Shown: positions 1-12,345 of the stretch, piece by piece
Layout: each line of letters starts with the position of its first letter
Numbering within the stretch: the first letter of the stretch is position 1
Assembly (NCBI RefSeq): GCF_034190915.1
Contig: NW_026947486.1
Location: forward strand, 104,143,312-104,207,311
Source: Cavia porcellus
Lineage: Eukaryota; Chordata; Mammalia; Rodentia; Caviidae
Length of the DNA stretch: 64,000 nucleotides
Direction: 5' to 3'
Notes under the pieces: model-generated
What the model was told of the DNA's origin: nothing
Database searches by the model: none
The model's input: the letters and a program-made list of their open reading frames with translations, nothing else
Position numbers and translations under genes: made by a program

Positions 1-375
1 CTACCAGGTTCTGAGTGGTGCTCTAAGGCTGAATGGTATATGAAGTACACTGGGCAGGCCTTAAGCTCATGCCATGTGGCCCATCAAAGTTCCCTGGCTT
101 CTTGGGGTCTCTGAGTGGGGCCATACCAGGTTCTGAACAGCATACTAAGGCTAAGCAGCTATATGGAGTTCACTGTGGAGGCCTTGAGCTCATGCCACTC
201 AGCATGCAGCAGCTCCCAGCTACCTGGGGGTCACTGGACAGGGCCCAACCAGAACCTAAATGTTCTAGACAGTTTGGGCATGATGGATAGGGCTCTACCA
301 GGTTCTGAGCAAAGTCCTGTTGCTGTATAGCTAGAGTTTTCTGTGGGAGTCTTCATCTCACATATGGTGGCTCCC
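1..375. repeat. Degenerate tandem units of unknown family
   Basis: The phrase CTACCAGGTTCTGAG recurs near positions 1, 122 and 295, each time after a GGGC-type lead. The motif AGGCCTT(A/G)AGCTCATGCCA follows it in the first two units. This gives two diverged units of roughly 120 and 170 bp and the start of a third. The array runs directly into an L1 3'-tail fragment. It may be a remnant of a monomeric L1 promoter or a composite retroposon; I do not recognise the family. Confidence 0.45.
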
Positions 376-460
376 AGATATGTAATCTATTAACTAGTGA
401 TTTCTTACCGTTTTTTTTTTGTAATTCTGAATTACTTGTATCCTTATACTGTTTTGTATA
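376..460 (+). mobile_element. L1 3'-terminal fragment
   Basis: The segment matches the last part of the L1 3'UTR seen complete near 23395-23480 and 27325-27420 (same ATGTAATC-TATTAACTAGTGATTTC block, T-run, then the TTGTATCC-TTATACTG block). No clear poly(A) tail follows. It abuts the tandem units to its left with no visible L1 body between them. Confidence 0.6.
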
Positions 461-1286
461 TGTGGGTATCCAAAACCAAGACCATGTTAATATTTGGCTA
501 TCTTCAGCTATAGTACTGTAAAGGAGATGTGTGCAGGACAGACAATAAATGGATATCTGACCCAAGTTTTGTTTACTGTGATTGATGAAGGACCATGAAC
601 CATACATTGCTTAATTCCTTAATCATAAATACATAGTAATATAATATAATATAATATAATATAATATTTAGCATTTGATGAAACTCTTAGCATGGGAAAG
701 GGCAAACAGAAGCCTCTCAAATGTTTCTATTCACTAACTACATCTGGCAGCAAAAATTTCAGTGTTGTTGGGGAGTGATGGAATGGCTGAAGAAGTAGTC
801 AAATATAATGACACAATAAATTAGCTTTGTGTATTTTGTACCACGTCTCCATTTCATTGTCGAATCTGGCCTGCACTAAAGTCAAAGGCGTACTAGAAGA
901 TGAGAGTAGACTACAAGAAAATAGCAGCTTAAGTAAGAAGAACACCTTACCACTGGTCATCAAGATTCCACATAATTAGACTTATGTGCTAAGTTAAATG
1001 AAGAGGAAGCCACACTTCTGTGTTGTTCATTAGTATCACACCAGCTCCCAAATCACAGTTCTTACTAATGACCAGGTAGAAGGAGGAATCCACTTATGAT
1101 TAACTGATGCAGGAGGAAAAAGTCCTAATTCTTTCATGGTTGGATCATTAAGATATGTAAGCAAATAAGCAAGTAATAAAGACTGCAGGGTAGACCCTTT
1201 CAAGAGTGGCTTTAATAACAGTAAGAAAAACATTCTAGTGGGTAGAGCCTTGAAAGAACTACCTAGTTTGTGTAGAGAGAAAAGTG
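461..1286. other. Unassigned sequence with short AATAT repeat
   Basis: No gene or named repeat is recognised. A short (TATAA)n simple repeat lies at about 637-668. The ORFs here are short and without family features. Confidence 0.5.
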
Positions 1287-1320
1287 TGTATATATATATA
1301 TGCATATATATATATATATA

Positions 1321-1362
<42 letters not shown>
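1287..1362. repeat. (TA)n microsatellite with TGCA interruptions
   Basis: Alternating TA, interrupted twice by TGCATA, about 75 bp long. It is prone to length variation and cruciform formation. Confidence 0.95.
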
Positions 1363-1364
<2 letters not shown>

Positions 1365-1612
1365 TGGAAGTAGAACAATAGAAAATTGAGCTCAGAAAGG
1401 ATCAGGTAGGGCCATAAGAATGGGCTTATAGGAACTGTGACCACTATCTTTGTCACATATTGAAAATCAACAGACAGCATAGTTTCACACAAGAGACATT
1501 AAGCAGCAAATTACAGTTAATGCCTACACAGGTATATGATGGTAGTAGACCTCTGTCACGGGTCACCCCAGTACTGACAATGAGGCACACAACAGGAATA
1601 GCCATAAAGGAT

Positions 1613-2998
1613 ATTTTTTATTTAAAGGAAAAAAAACCAGTATAAGAGTACAAGTAATACACAATTACAAAAAAACAGTAAGAAATCACTAGTTAATAGA
1701 TTACATATTGTCATCTTAGAAATAGTTGTTCAAATTACAGGATTAAAGCATACAAAGTGAACATTCAAACAGTGAGACTGCAAACAGTTGTGTTCAATGA
1801 TCCAACAAAAACTTAGTAATATGGTCATCTATCTTAACACACCTAAACACACTTGCAGTTGTGTCCTTTAGAGCACTTTGTTTTCCTCTCTTTTTTACAA
1901 TAACATTTACTCATTTTGGATTTATTACTCCCGTAGTTCTTATTACTTTTTTTGGAAGAGAATAATATTAAATATGACAAAACAAAGCTGTTAGTCAAAA
2001 CCAAGGGTAGACATAGCACATGATGTAAAAACAGAATACAAGGTTATCAACAATGGTTACCATAATGTCTCTTGCTTCCTTAAAAAGAATTGCCTATATC
2101 ATTAGGTATAATAAAACTGTACAGAACAAGACCAATAAAACCTAAACATTGGAAACATTACACGACTTCAAAAGAAGATAATAGTCAAACCAGAATGGGC
2201 ATCATAGTGAATCTCATTGCCTTCAAAGTAGTTGCCTATACCATTAAACTTGATATTATCACACAGAATGGAACAGAGTAACATCAGTCAAAACAAGATA
2301 GTGGGAGTAATACACGGCTTCAAATCAAGTTAATAGGAAATCAAAAAAGTTACTATAATATATCCTGCTATTTTTTAAATTTTTTCCCTTAATTAAAAAT
2401 AATAAAAATAAATAAATACTTTATGAATAAGGGGGAGACTGAGATAAAAAAGGACATAACAACATAACAAACTCTTCAATGAAATAGAAAGGGAAGCAAT
2501 CCTTCCTAAGTCATTCCTGGAAGCAAATATTATTTGGTACTATTCTAGTACCAAAACCTGAGAAAGGCCCAACTAAAAAAGAGAACTATATAGACCAATA
2601 TATCTAATGAACACAGATGTAAAAATCCTCAATAAAACATTGGCAAATAGGATGCAGCAAATCATCAAGAAGATTATACACCATGACCAAGTGGGATTCA
2701 TCCCAGGCATGCAGGGATGGTTCAACATACGTAAGTCAATAATTGTAATACACCATATCAATAAAGTCAAAAGTTAGAATCACACGATCATTTCTATAGA
2801 TGCAGAAAAACCTTTCGATGAGGTCCAACATTTATTCATAATAAGAATTTTACAAAAAATTGGAATACATGGTCTTTACCTCAGTATAATAAAGGCCACC
2901 TATGACAAACCAACAGCCAGTATCATACTAAATGGCCAAAAATTGAAGGCCTTTACTTTAAAATCAGGCACAAGACAAGGATATTCCTTATCACCACA
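1613..2998 (-). mobile_element. 5'-inverted (twin-primed) truncated L1
   Basis: From about 1618 to 2468 the sequence is the L1 3'UTR in reverse complement, with a short T-run (the tail) on the left at about 1614-1620. At about 2469 it switches abruptly to plus-strand ORF2 sequence that runs to about 2998 and encodes part of the reverse transcriptase region (the [12 protein letters not shown] block, the [17 protein letters not shown] block, then the QG-PLSP-like block). The rest of ORF2 between these parts is missing. An inverted 5' segment joined to a 3' segment with internal loss is the standard product of twin priming during L1 integration. ORF2 is broken by stops. A clear target-site duplication was not found. 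Confidence 0.75.
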
Positions 2999-3269
2999 TA
3001 TCTTGGATCAGGATTAAAGTACCTTGCTTCCTGTGGTGCTGGCTGGCTGTGTCATTTCCCAGATTTGGTTGTACCAGGGCCTTATGTGCCCGGTGACCTG
3101 TGTACGTGGTGTCACACAATAACTGCCATGGCAACATATGGAGTGATTTTTTCCCCATTTATCAGCTATATTTTCCCAGAAAGCCTAAACAAATAACTAG
3201 CAAATTGACCAAAACTCCTGTGAATACACCTAGAAAGAATTAAGAAATTGTACAATATAGAAGAAAGGT

Positions 3270-3490
3270 TGAAAGCATGAGCTTTGGACACAGGTTAGGA
3301 TTTGATTCTTGTTACACTTCTTTCAGCTAGATTTATTTTAAGCATGCTATCTAATTTTTCTGATCTTCACTTTGTAGACATGTAAAGTGAAGATAATAGC
3401 TACTTTGTAGAATTTTTTGAGGATTAAATAATAAGTGATAATATGTGTAAAGTGTTTAGTACAAGGTAATTGTTAACTATTAAGTACAAT
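3270..3490 (+). mobile_element. MIR SINE, degraded
   Basis: It shows the MIR order: 'gagctttgga..cagg', a region like 'cttcactttgta', then 'gaggattaaata..ataatatgtgtaaagtgtttagtaca'. Strongly diverged, as expected for a pan-mammalian SINE. Confidence 0.6.
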
Positions 3491-4013
3491 GTATCTTTTG
3501 ACCTGTTCAGTAAGTAAATTACTTCTTTTCCTTTACTCCAAATCAGGTTCCTATTTGTCCATAAAGGGTTGAGGCTGCTTACACTAATAGAAGCAGCTTA
3601 GCAAGGGTCAGAGCCGAGAATGCTTCAGCTTTCACTGGCACGGAGCATCCCGCTTCCCCCTCCTCACCCAGCTGGGGTAAGTAGGTGACACCTGCTCCAG
3701 AGGTCTGTTTTCCTCCATCAGTACCATGTTCACCAGGCCAAGGATTAGAAGGCAGCTGCCAGCTCATTTTTGTTGCTATGGTAACAGGAGTTCTTCTGGA
3801 ATTCATTGTTTTAAGAAAATGTCTAAATGTTTCTCATAAGGGATGAATCCAGTGACCAGCCTATGGCTTCAGGCCTAGGGGTGAAGACCTGTGGACCCAA
3901 TCAGTTCTGCCACAGGGAGAGCCAATGTGTAGCATACACTGAAACAAGAGGCAAAGTCTTCTGTTCCCAGTGGCAGGTGTCAAATTGTACACATGGGAGA
4001 GAGCAATCAGTCA

Positions 4014-4015
<2 letters not shown>
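3491..4015. other. Unassigned sequence
   Basis: No gene, named repeat or RNA gene recognised between the MIR and the (GA)n tract. Confidence 0.45.
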
Positions 4016-4044
<29 letters not shown>

Positions 4045-4050
4045 GAGAGG
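4016..4050. repeat. (GA)n microsatellite
   Basis: A purine GA tract of about 30 bp. Confidence 0.9.
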
Positions 4051-4239
4051 TTTAATGTGGGAGTAGTTTCAAAGAGAATAGGATTTGCAATCACATTGTC
4101 TTATGAATCCACCTGTTTAAGTCTAGACTAGTCTAGACTTTGTGAACTTCAAGGGAAAAGATCTGATTTTCTTTGCTATTATCTCCCCCAATGCCTGGCA
4201 CATATTAGAACACAATGATAACATATTAATTTTGGAATG

Positions 4240-4400
4240 TGAACTTGTACAACTCCTCTAACCTCTCTGTTTCAGTTGCCTCATATGTAAAATGGGAAAA
4301 TACATCAGTTACCGCACACCTTTATTTTGGGTCTGCTGTATCAAGACACTTAGAGCAGTGCCTGGTACATATTAAGGACCACAGTGATGCTTTCTATCAC
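4240..4400 (+). mobile_element. MIR SINE, 3' half
   Basis: Good match to the MIR core and 3' half: 'aacctctctgtttcagttgcctcat.tgtaaaatggg' followed by 'cacttagagcagtgcctggtacatattaag'. Confidence 0.8.
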
Positions 4401-4668
4401 CTTTATTATTTTCAAGTTCAAAATCCTTAGTATGGCACATAGTGACCTTCAGGATGGGGCTCTCCTGCCTACCACTCTAGGACACTAGCCCCATAATATA
4501 CCACCTACTGTGATGTTTACAGATCCCACAGCGCACCTCAATACAATTTCCCCTTATGCCACTGTTGATGCTGCTGCCTCTAACTGGAGAGCCCATCATG
4601 TGACTTTGTACTCAGTTCCCTAAACTATTATCAAGGGCTATTTCCCCTGATATGCACTGTCTCCTTTG

Positions 4669-4695
4669 CATTTTTTTTTTTTTTTTTTTTTTTTT
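4669..4695. repeat. Poly(T) tract
   Basis: Uninterrupted T run, possibly the tail of a lost minus-strand retroposon. Confidence 0.85.
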
Positions 4696-4764
4696 GCTGT
4701 ATAGACAGCAATCAGTATAGAAGACATCATTTTGTCTAGTTTTTTTGAACCTGTCTGTCTGACT

Positions 4765-4870
4765 ATTAAAACATAAACTACTCAAAGACCAGGTTGTGAT
4801 TCCACTCTGTACTGTAGTATCCAGTACAATGGTACTTGACACACGTTAGGTACTCAACACATGCTTCCTA
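4765..4870 (+). mobile_element. L2-type LINE 3' end fragment
   Basis: The order 'aaactactcaaagaccaggttgtg.. ..gtatccagtacaatggtacttgacacacgttaggtactcaacaca' resembles the conserved end of L2-class elements. Diverged, so the call is tentative. Confidence 0.45.
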
Positions 4871-5127
4871 AGGAATGTACGTCAGAACACAGAAGCGGAG
4901 GAAGGAATGAGTACATGTCTCAGATGTGATTAAAGATCTGAGGAAGCTGAGTGAAAACTAGCGAGAACAAGTTCTGCCTCAAAATCTCAGTGGATTTGCT
5001 CCTGGTATGTTGTAGATTTTTGTTTACTGGTAATAAGGTTGTTACCAAAAGGTACCTTAAAAGTGAGCTGCACCCCAGTTCCTCCTCCTAACTTTCCAAA
5101 TGTGTTATTTGGAAGACTGATCTTGCT

Positions 5128-5200
5128 AAGTTGTCCAGCACGGCTTTAGACTTGTGATCCTTCTGCCTCAGCCTCCCAAGTAGCTGGGATTACAAGCAGT
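5128..5200 (-). mobile_element. B1/Alu-like SINE fragment
   Basis: 'gtgatccttctgcctcagcc' and 'tcccaagtagctgggattac' is the reverse complement of the left arm of a 7SL-derived SINE. Confidence 0.75.
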
Positions 5201-6330
5201 CCCACTTCCATGGGAAGATTTTTCTCTTCTGCAGAAAAGGCTAGTCTCTCAATGCATCAGGAGAGAGAGAGCTACACTTCCTTCTCCTTGTTGCTTCACA
5301 GCATACCTTACACATCTGCAGGATTCTAGAATGTATCTGTATACACACAGGCCTGGAAGCATCTTTACCATCAGAGTGCTTCATGCAGCAGTCAGCAGCT
5401 ATCAAGAACTGGCTGCCACTGATACACCTGAACTTCATTGATCTTGGTACTTGTCAAATGTCTTGGGATCTTGAGGCTTTGGGATGTGTAAATAGCACAG
5501 TATGCGGTGCATTATAGAGAGTGTCCTGGACAGGTAGGTAAGAAAGCTCCCACCCTGACAGTTACAGAGATGTGTGGAATTTTGACTAGACTATGATTTT
5601 ATTACCTTAAGCACCTCTGTGTATGTTTCACCAAGAGCAGAATTACATGCTTTAGTGTACCGAAAGATGAGTCCTGACCTCCATCTCTATCACCAACATA
5701 TCCCAAGGAATGCTCACTGAATCTATTAAAGAGTATAGTAGCCCATTAAAAGAAACCTGCTAGATTTTCTTCTGTATGAGAAAGTTTCTACAAGTGTAGC
5801 ATTTCAGTCCAGTAGCGAATAGGTGGCAGTCTTGATCAATTTATCAAAGGAAGTAAAATTTTCTTTGAAAATAAACCAGTGACAGTGAAGGAAATGAGCA
5901 TGTAGATAGCTGAATATAAAAGACATTTTGATTAATTTTGAGATGACTCAAGATTGACAACAAACTACAAAAGTGAGAATTCATTTGTGTTTTAATGAGT
6001 TATTTTTCCTTTTGTTGAGCCATTCTTAAAATTAGAACCAACTATATTCTTAAACTTCCAAGTACTTGTACTTAAGGCTGAAGGACAGTGTTGAACCATG
6101 GATAGAGAAAAGTGATTTCTTGGTCTAGTAGGGTTACTTCACCCTGAGTTCACAAAAGGATAGAGTTACTGAGGAGCAGTGGCCTGGCTAGTCATAAGTA
6201 ATTCAAAAAGCATACATAATTGCTTCTCAGATCCTGGTAGTGAAATACGTGCCTTGTGTGCACAAGAGAATGAGGCTCAGGTCATTTCCTCAAGATGCTT
6301 ATAATATTTTGTAAGAAAGTGACACGTTTT
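5201..6330. other. Unassigned sequence
   Basis: No gene, RNA gene or named repeat recognised. The short open frames carry no family motif. Confidence 0.45.
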
Positions 6331-6334
6331 AAAG

Positions 6335-6500
6335 CTACCAAGCTGCTTCACATATATTAGTCATTTAAATTTCACAACAACACAGTCGGTTGTTGTTGTG
6401 ATTGTTCCATTTTTCAGATGAGACAGTTGATGCTAAGAGAGATTACTTGACTTGCTTGAGCTTATATAGCTAGTATGTGACGAGGTCAAAAACTGAACAT
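6335..6500 (-). mobile_element. MIR SINE, degraded
   Basis: Antisense MIR pattern: 'catttttcagatgagacagttgatgctaagagagattacttgacttgc..agctagtatgtg'. Confidence 0.75.
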
Positions 6501-6756
6501 ATATGTGAATTACAAGAAGATGTACTAGCCCAAGTGTTTTATTAGTAAAGCAGAATGCCTCCAAGCAAACAAGAGAATGGCTCCTTTCACTGGTGATGAC
6601 CAGGAAAAGGATTCATGGAAAAGAAAGTATTTCAGTTGGGTTTTACTGGGTAAAGGATAGATTTAAAACAACTATGGAGGCAAGGAGTCCAAGGAATGGA
6701 GATTAGTAAGTGGACTGGTTTGATTCTTCATGACAGTCTTGCAAGTTAAGAGATGA

Positions 6757-7085
6757 GTGTGTAAGTCAGCTTTCCTGTCCCTGGTACAAAACACTTGATA
6801 TCCAGTTTAAAGGAGAGGTTTGCTTAGGTTTTCAAAGGGTTATTCCATGATCAGCTGGCTCCTAGGCAGTGATGTCATGGTGGAAGGGCACATTGGAGCA
6901 AATGTTCATGAAGTTTATGGAGGCTGGGGAGAATCAGGACTGCATTTCCACCAAGGAAGTAGCCATGTACGAGATAGAGATCCCAAGATCCTGCCTCCAT
7001 GGCCCACCTACACACATTCAGAAGTATGCTTTACCAAGCTCCTTGGTGGATCCCAAGCCAATCAAGTTAACAGCTCATTTTAAGT
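6757..7085 (-). mobile_element. MaLR-like LTR, 3' part
   Basis: Read on the minus strand, it ends with the pattern shared by the copies near 16.0 and 39.5 kb: 'catcactgcctaggagccag', 'accctttgaaaacctaagcaaa' and a final 'gtgttttgtaccagggacaggaaagctgactta'. No internal retroviral sequence accompanies it. Confidence 0.5.
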
Positions 7086-7589
7086 GTCACATGCAATTGG
7101 GTAAGGTAGGCTTTGCCCTGAGTTGGATTGACCTTGAATGACAGAAAAACGATTGTTTTCATTAAGTACATCTTAAAGAAAACTGTTGTAACCCTGAGCA
7201 GGGTAACAGCAAGATCAGATAGTTGCTTTAGAAATCACATAAGATGAGTTGGAAAGAGAAGATAACAAAAGCATGAGAACTTATTTAGAGGCCATTGCAA
7301 TACACCAAATGACAAGACTGCAAGCAGGGTTACAGGCAAACAATGGGCTTGTGCATGGAAAAAATCATGGAAAAAGCCTGCGAAACATATGCACTGAAAA
7401 GAGTGCAATACAGAGCTGTTTTGATTGACAGGCTTTATGAAAGAGGCAGCAGCTGGGTGGGTAGAAATTGTCCTATATCAGAATGCTGTCATCAGTTATC
7501 TGTAAGATCCAAGTCCAACATGCTGTTTTAAATTTATCTGTTCTCTCAAATAGAATCTTCTAATGTGGATTTAGCCCATATACTGATCC

Positions 7590-7764
7590 AAAGACAATGA
7601 ACTCTTACCATATGATCCAGAAATTCCAATTCTGGGTATATATCCAGAGGAAATGAGATCAGTATGTGCAAGATATATCTGTACTCCATTGTTTATTGCA
7701 GCACTGCTCACAATAGATGAGATTCAGAATCTGCCTAAGTATATAGTCTCTGGAAAATTAGACA

Positions 7765-7861
<97 letters not shown>

Positions 7862-8285
7862 GAATAATAATTAGCCTTAAAAGCAAAATTCTGTCATTTG
7901 CAACAACATGGATTATGGAAGGCATTATGGTAAGTGGAATAAGCCAAGCAAGGAAAGCCAAGTACTTTATGGTTTCATTCATGAAAGTAGAGAATCGACC
8001 AATGGTTACTGGGAGCTGGAGTTTGGGGGAACAGGGGAATGCTGATCCAAGTTTCGGTGTGATGCGGAGAATAAACATTGGAGATTTATTGTTCAGCACA
8101 GTGGCTATAGATAATAATCAACTCTGGCATATGTGAACATTTTTAAGAGAGCAAATATTAAATGGATCACCGCAGAAATGTTCAGTGTTATAAATGACAT
8201 GACTGATGTGTTGATTTGATTTAATAATTTCACGAGCAATACATGTATCAGAGCATCACAATGCACACCCTAAATGTATACATTT
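7590..8285 (+). mobile_element. Ancient L1 (L1M-type) 3' end
   Basis: 'tatgatccagaaattccaattctgggtatatatccagaggaaatg' and 'tttattgcagcactgctcacaatag' are the C-terminal end of L1 ORF2. After the microsatellite the 3'UTR continues, with 'gtagagaatcgaccaatggttactgggagctggag' and 'catcacaatgcacaccctaaatgta'. ORF2 is no longer open. Confidence 0.8.
7769..7858. repeat. Compound (TA)n(GA)n microsatellite
   Basis: About 45 bp of TA followed directly by about 44 bp of GA, inside the ancient L1 3' end. It creates spurious low-complexity ORFs on both strands. Confidence 0.95.
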
Positions 8286-9100
8286 TTCTTATCAGTTCGA
8301 AAAAGCTAACCAAACAAATAATTCTAAGATCACATAAGTGTGGAAAACATGGAGGATTCTGCCCTCCCTAACTGTAGGGTCACAATATTCATTAGCAGGG
8401 GGAAGCCTCTGAGAATTTCTGCAGTAGAGATAGATACTAGTTTAACTTTTGTCAGTGATCACTATTCAAACTTACTTAACTCTAAAACTACGAATCCTTA
8501 GCACTTGGTAGAAACTGCATACTATGATGACCACAGCAGTGTCATTTTCCTCATTTGCCATGCATTCTCTCTGATGGACTCCAGAGAGCAATCCCTTCTT
8601 TTAAACACAGCCTGAAGAAGCTGGAATCCTTGCGTTTAGCAGAAACCTGCTGGCAGTGACTTCTGCTGCGGCAAGTACAGTTCCCGATGGTTACAGCTAG
8701 TGTCAAAGAAAACAAAATTTTAAAAAAACTTGGATAATGCTGATGCCACAAAGCTAGCTATTGGTCACCAACCTGGGATCCCAACTTCTAGTACTTGTCA
8801 AATACTTTCTCCTGGTAGTTGTTCGTATCAGTTGTTTCTTCATCTAAACAAAGTCTCAGTGCTTTCTCTCTGTTTCTGCTGACCTTAGCAGCCTTAGTGA
8901 TGTGGGAAATCTGTTGTCTTCATTCTTTTGATGTATCTTTCATAATCACACCTGAAATATATAGATAATTGTAGTATCTCCTTTCTCAAAATCTTTCCTG
9001 AAGCCCCATAACAAAAGCAATCAACACTTAAATCATTTGCATGGTCATCATGGTTTTTCATACTCTGACCTCAGTGCAGACACATGTGTGTAGAAAAGAA
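8286..9100. other. Unassigned sequence
   Basis: No supported gene or repeat. A 66-codon open frame around 8551-8751 has no recognisable feature. Confidence 0.45.
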
Positions 9101-9118
9101 TACACACACACACACACA

Positions 9119-9159
<41 letters not shown>
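9101..9159. repeat. (CA)n microsatellite
   Basis: CA tract with a single GA interruption near 9119. Confidence 0.95.
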
Positions 9160-9160
<1 letters not shown>

Positions 9161-9349
9161 ATGTATCACTTGCAAATAAGGAGACCTTATCTTTATAGCT
9201 TCTTTGTGTTTTTTCTGTGTCTGTGACTTAAATGCCCCTTTCCTTGACTATCAATTAGCCTGGAAGATACATTTCTCAAGTGCTTTTGTCTGTCAGTAGT
9301 CTTCCTGTGTGCCTCCAATTGAAGTTATTCCGAATTGTACCATGTAGCT

Positions 9350-9620
9350 TCTTAAAATTTGTAAATAGGCACACTGAACTGGTGTGCATTTATGGGATAT
9401 CATGCAATGCTATACATTGTGTGTTTTTCAAATCAGGGTAAGCATGTCTTTCTCCTCAAATATGCATCATTTTCCTATGGTGAAAATATTTAGAATCTTT
9501 TCACCTAGCTATTTGAAATTTTTGTTAACTATAGTTACAGGGCTGTGCAATAACACCCAAGAGTCTCTTGCTCCCATCTAATTGCAACTTGAAACCCACC
9601 TCTCTTCATCACTCCTTTCA
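9350..9620 (-). mobile_element. Ancient L1 3'UTR fragment
   Basis: 'tttatgggatatcatgcaatg', 'aatcagggtaagcatgtc' and 'ttgttaactatagttacagggctgtgcaataacac' resemble the antisense 3'UTR of mammalian-wide L1s. Diverged. Confidence 0.6.
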
Positions 9621-10199
9621 CACTCTCCAGGCTCTACTAATCACTATTGTATTCTTAGCCTATATGAGATTATTTTTGTACCACTTATGACATGCTTTAC
9701 TTTTTACATAGTCTTTATTACAGTTTATTTGGGTGCAAATTTGTTTAGATGAATCATTCTTTTCAGCTGCATGTCAGTACCTCTAAGGTAGAGAATGTTT
9801 TGCTAACCTTGGTAACCCCTCTACTCAATCAATCCATCAACAAATATTTGAGTGCATACTCAGAGCCAAGCACCAAAGCTTACCCACAGTAGGGGCTCTA
9901 TTGATGTTTACAGCCTCACAGCACAGCATCTAGGAGTGGAAGTTGGTTCTCTAGTGCAAATCCTCAAGAGGTGGTTCTTGTCATCACCATTAACAGGACT
10001 GATGAGACAACAGGCTAAGTGTCCTTGTGGCCACCATGGGTGTGACATTCTGTGAGAAGCCCGGATTACCAGGGGGATCCTCAAGGCAAGCCACAATTCT
10101 TCTGAAAATGCTGCTCAACTCTGCGCAAATTGAAGAGGCAGAGGGACATGAGTAATTATTTTTTAAAAAAAAAACTTTCTGGCTTAACTTAACCTAACA

Positions 10200-10218
10200 A
10201 AGACCCCCCCCCCCCCAG
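10200..10218. repeat. Poly(C) tract
   Basis: Short run of C after 'aaaga'. Simple sequence. Confidence 0.8.
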
Positions 10219-10359
10219 GAAATCTCCTGCCTGAATTCCTTAGTCATTTTGGTAGTTTTATACTGCCACCGTCCAGTGGAAGGGTGAAGTACACCAGGAC
10301 TCTGGGATTTGGTTTTATCTTTTTGTTTCAGTTTTGGAATCTGTAAGCTCAATTCAATA

Positions 10360-10500
10360 ATATTAACCACTCTGCTGGGTCAGATACTGTACACTCAATA
10401 TCTCTACGAATTGTCAGAATACCTTAAGATATTACTATTATTACCATCATCAATATTTTATAGATTAAGAGATTGTACCCCAGGAGGCAAATGATTTCTT
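10360..10500 (-). mobile_element. MIR SINE, degraded
   Basis: Antisense MIR pattern: 'actctgctgggtcagatactgtac' to 'attactattattaccatcatcaatattttatagattaagagattg'. Confidence 0.55.
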
Positions 10501-10589
10501 GTATTTGCATCAAGGAAAAGGACATATTAGTAAGCTAGTCACTGTGTCTCAGTGCTGTGCACTTTTTCATTTTCAGCTGACCATTATTA

Positions 10590-10780
10590 AAATCAGCTAT
10601 CTTATGTGGCTCCACATTATATACTAGGCATTGTCACAAGTGTTCTTGTATTAAATCTTGCCAGTAATTCTTTGAGGTTCCCTGAATTTTGAAGTTGAGA
10701 AAAATTAGGTGGTGAGAAGGTCTTTTACTTATTCTAGGACATACAAGGGGAAAAGAAAGGATGACCAAGTTACAAACTCT
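10590..10780 (-). mobile_element. MIR SINE, degraded
   Basis: 'atactaggcattgtcacaagtg..' and 'ttgaagttgagaaaa' in MIR antisense order, strongly decayed. Confidence 0.5.
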
Positions 10781-10829
10781 AGTCTGTTTGACTCAAGACT
10801 TGACACTAACCACTACACTACATGACCTC

Positions 10830-12210
10830 TTCTTTTAAAGGAGTAAGTAGCCTAAGAGCTGCTGTCTGAAGGGCTCAGTGTAAGTATAAAGTGAGCAGAA
10901 CACTTGAAATAAGGATTAATCTTGCCCCAGCTTGTGTGATGTCCCTGGATAAATGATGGAATTTCAGGATTCAGTTGTTAGGAAAAAAACTGGACAACTA
11001 GGACCAAGATCAGATAATGGCTTCTTTCCTAGGCACAGCTACAGCTGTCTTTTATTACCTCTGTCATTCCAAAAGAAGCTTTGGGTTGACCTAGAGGGAG
11101 AATTAGGGAAGAAATGATGTTTTTCCTCTCTATCTACATATAGCAGACTCACCAAAGAGCTAGTTAGCAACTTCAAATGATATCTTAGCAATGGCACATG
11201 GTGTGGTTAATGCAGGTTCTGACAGCTCCTGAACCTACCTGACTAAAGCAAAAGGTTTTGGCTCAGAAGGGGGTCCTCCAAGTCAAATGAATGAGCAGTT
11301 CCCAAGCAGAGAGCAAGACCAGGAGCTGCAAAGGGAGTTGAAGGTTGGGGAATGAGACTGTTTACTTGGAATGTGCTTGTTTACACTGAGCTCAGCAATC
11401 CCTGTTGTCTTGAGTGAGCTTTGAAAACACAGCTCCACCAAAGAGATTAGGGTTTGATGGGAACTTTCACACTGGAACATTTGCCAAGCTCTTTAGAGAA
11501 GTGCTGAAGTCAGTGGGAGGGGCTGCAGCACCTGCATGATACAATCGCAGCCAACACCTGGTTCTGTGGTTGTGCAGTACTATTATGCGCAAGACAAATC
11601 TTGCAAAACAAGGGGCAGCTTCGCTTTGACCATGGGTAAGTCTTTCAAATACATTTCCAAACTCAAGTACCTAAACTTCATGTTGGTAGATCTACAGAAA
11701 TCAAAACTACACATGCCTAAGATAGTGTACCAAGGTCCGAATTTATACAAAAAAAATCAAAGTGGTGGTAGGAAGCATTAACATTTAGTTGTTTATTGAT
11801 TTCTACATAAGCAATGTTTGCTGAAGGTTCTTATATAGAAAGAAACTGACATTTACTTTGAGAGGAGGATATGAAAACAAGTAACTTTAAAAACTTTTTT
11901 CTTTATATTTGGATTTCTCATATAAGAGAAACTGCGTCATATTTAATCATGTGTGTCTGATTTAGTTCACTTACCATTATGGTCTCAAGGTGCATCTGTT
12001 TTCCTTGGTTGGGAGGGACAGGAAGGAAAAAGGATGAAAAAAGAATGAAGCTGTGTTATGTACATATACCGACTCCCCACAAGGAATGTAAGCACTATGC
12101 AGCGCAGGCACATGTACTAATAAAAAATAAAATGGAAATAATGACAAACATCTACTTTTCATCTCTGTGCCTGTATTTTCTGAAAGCATATCACTGCATA
12201 ATGGTAATAA
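10830..12210. other. Unassigned sequence
   Basis: No gene or named repeat recognised. An 81-codon open frame at 11536-11781 shows no domain. Confidence 0.45.
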
Positions 12211-12214
12211 ATTT

Positions 12215-12345
12215 GGCACCCTCCAAAGGCTATCTAATTCATATTTACCATTTTACAGATAGAGCGACACAGGCCACAGTAGACAAAGAATGAGCCTCTG
12301 TCTCACTGCTGGTGAGTGGCAGAACCAAGAGCAGACCTCAGGCCT
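12215..12345 (-). mobile_element. MIR SINE, degraded
   Basis: 'taccattttacagatagagcgacacaggccacag' followed by 'ctggtgagtggcagaaccaagagcaga' is the antisense MIR core. Confidence 0.7.

Noticed and set aside
7653..8099. Open frames with long YIYIYI or RERERE runs on both strands
   Set aside because: They are translations of the (TA)n(GA)n microsatellite within an old L1 3' end, not genes.
9101..9159. Possible CRISPR-like or satellite array among the short repeats
   Set aside because: Only dinucleotide repeats; no spacer-repeat structure anywhere in the window, and the genome is mammalian.
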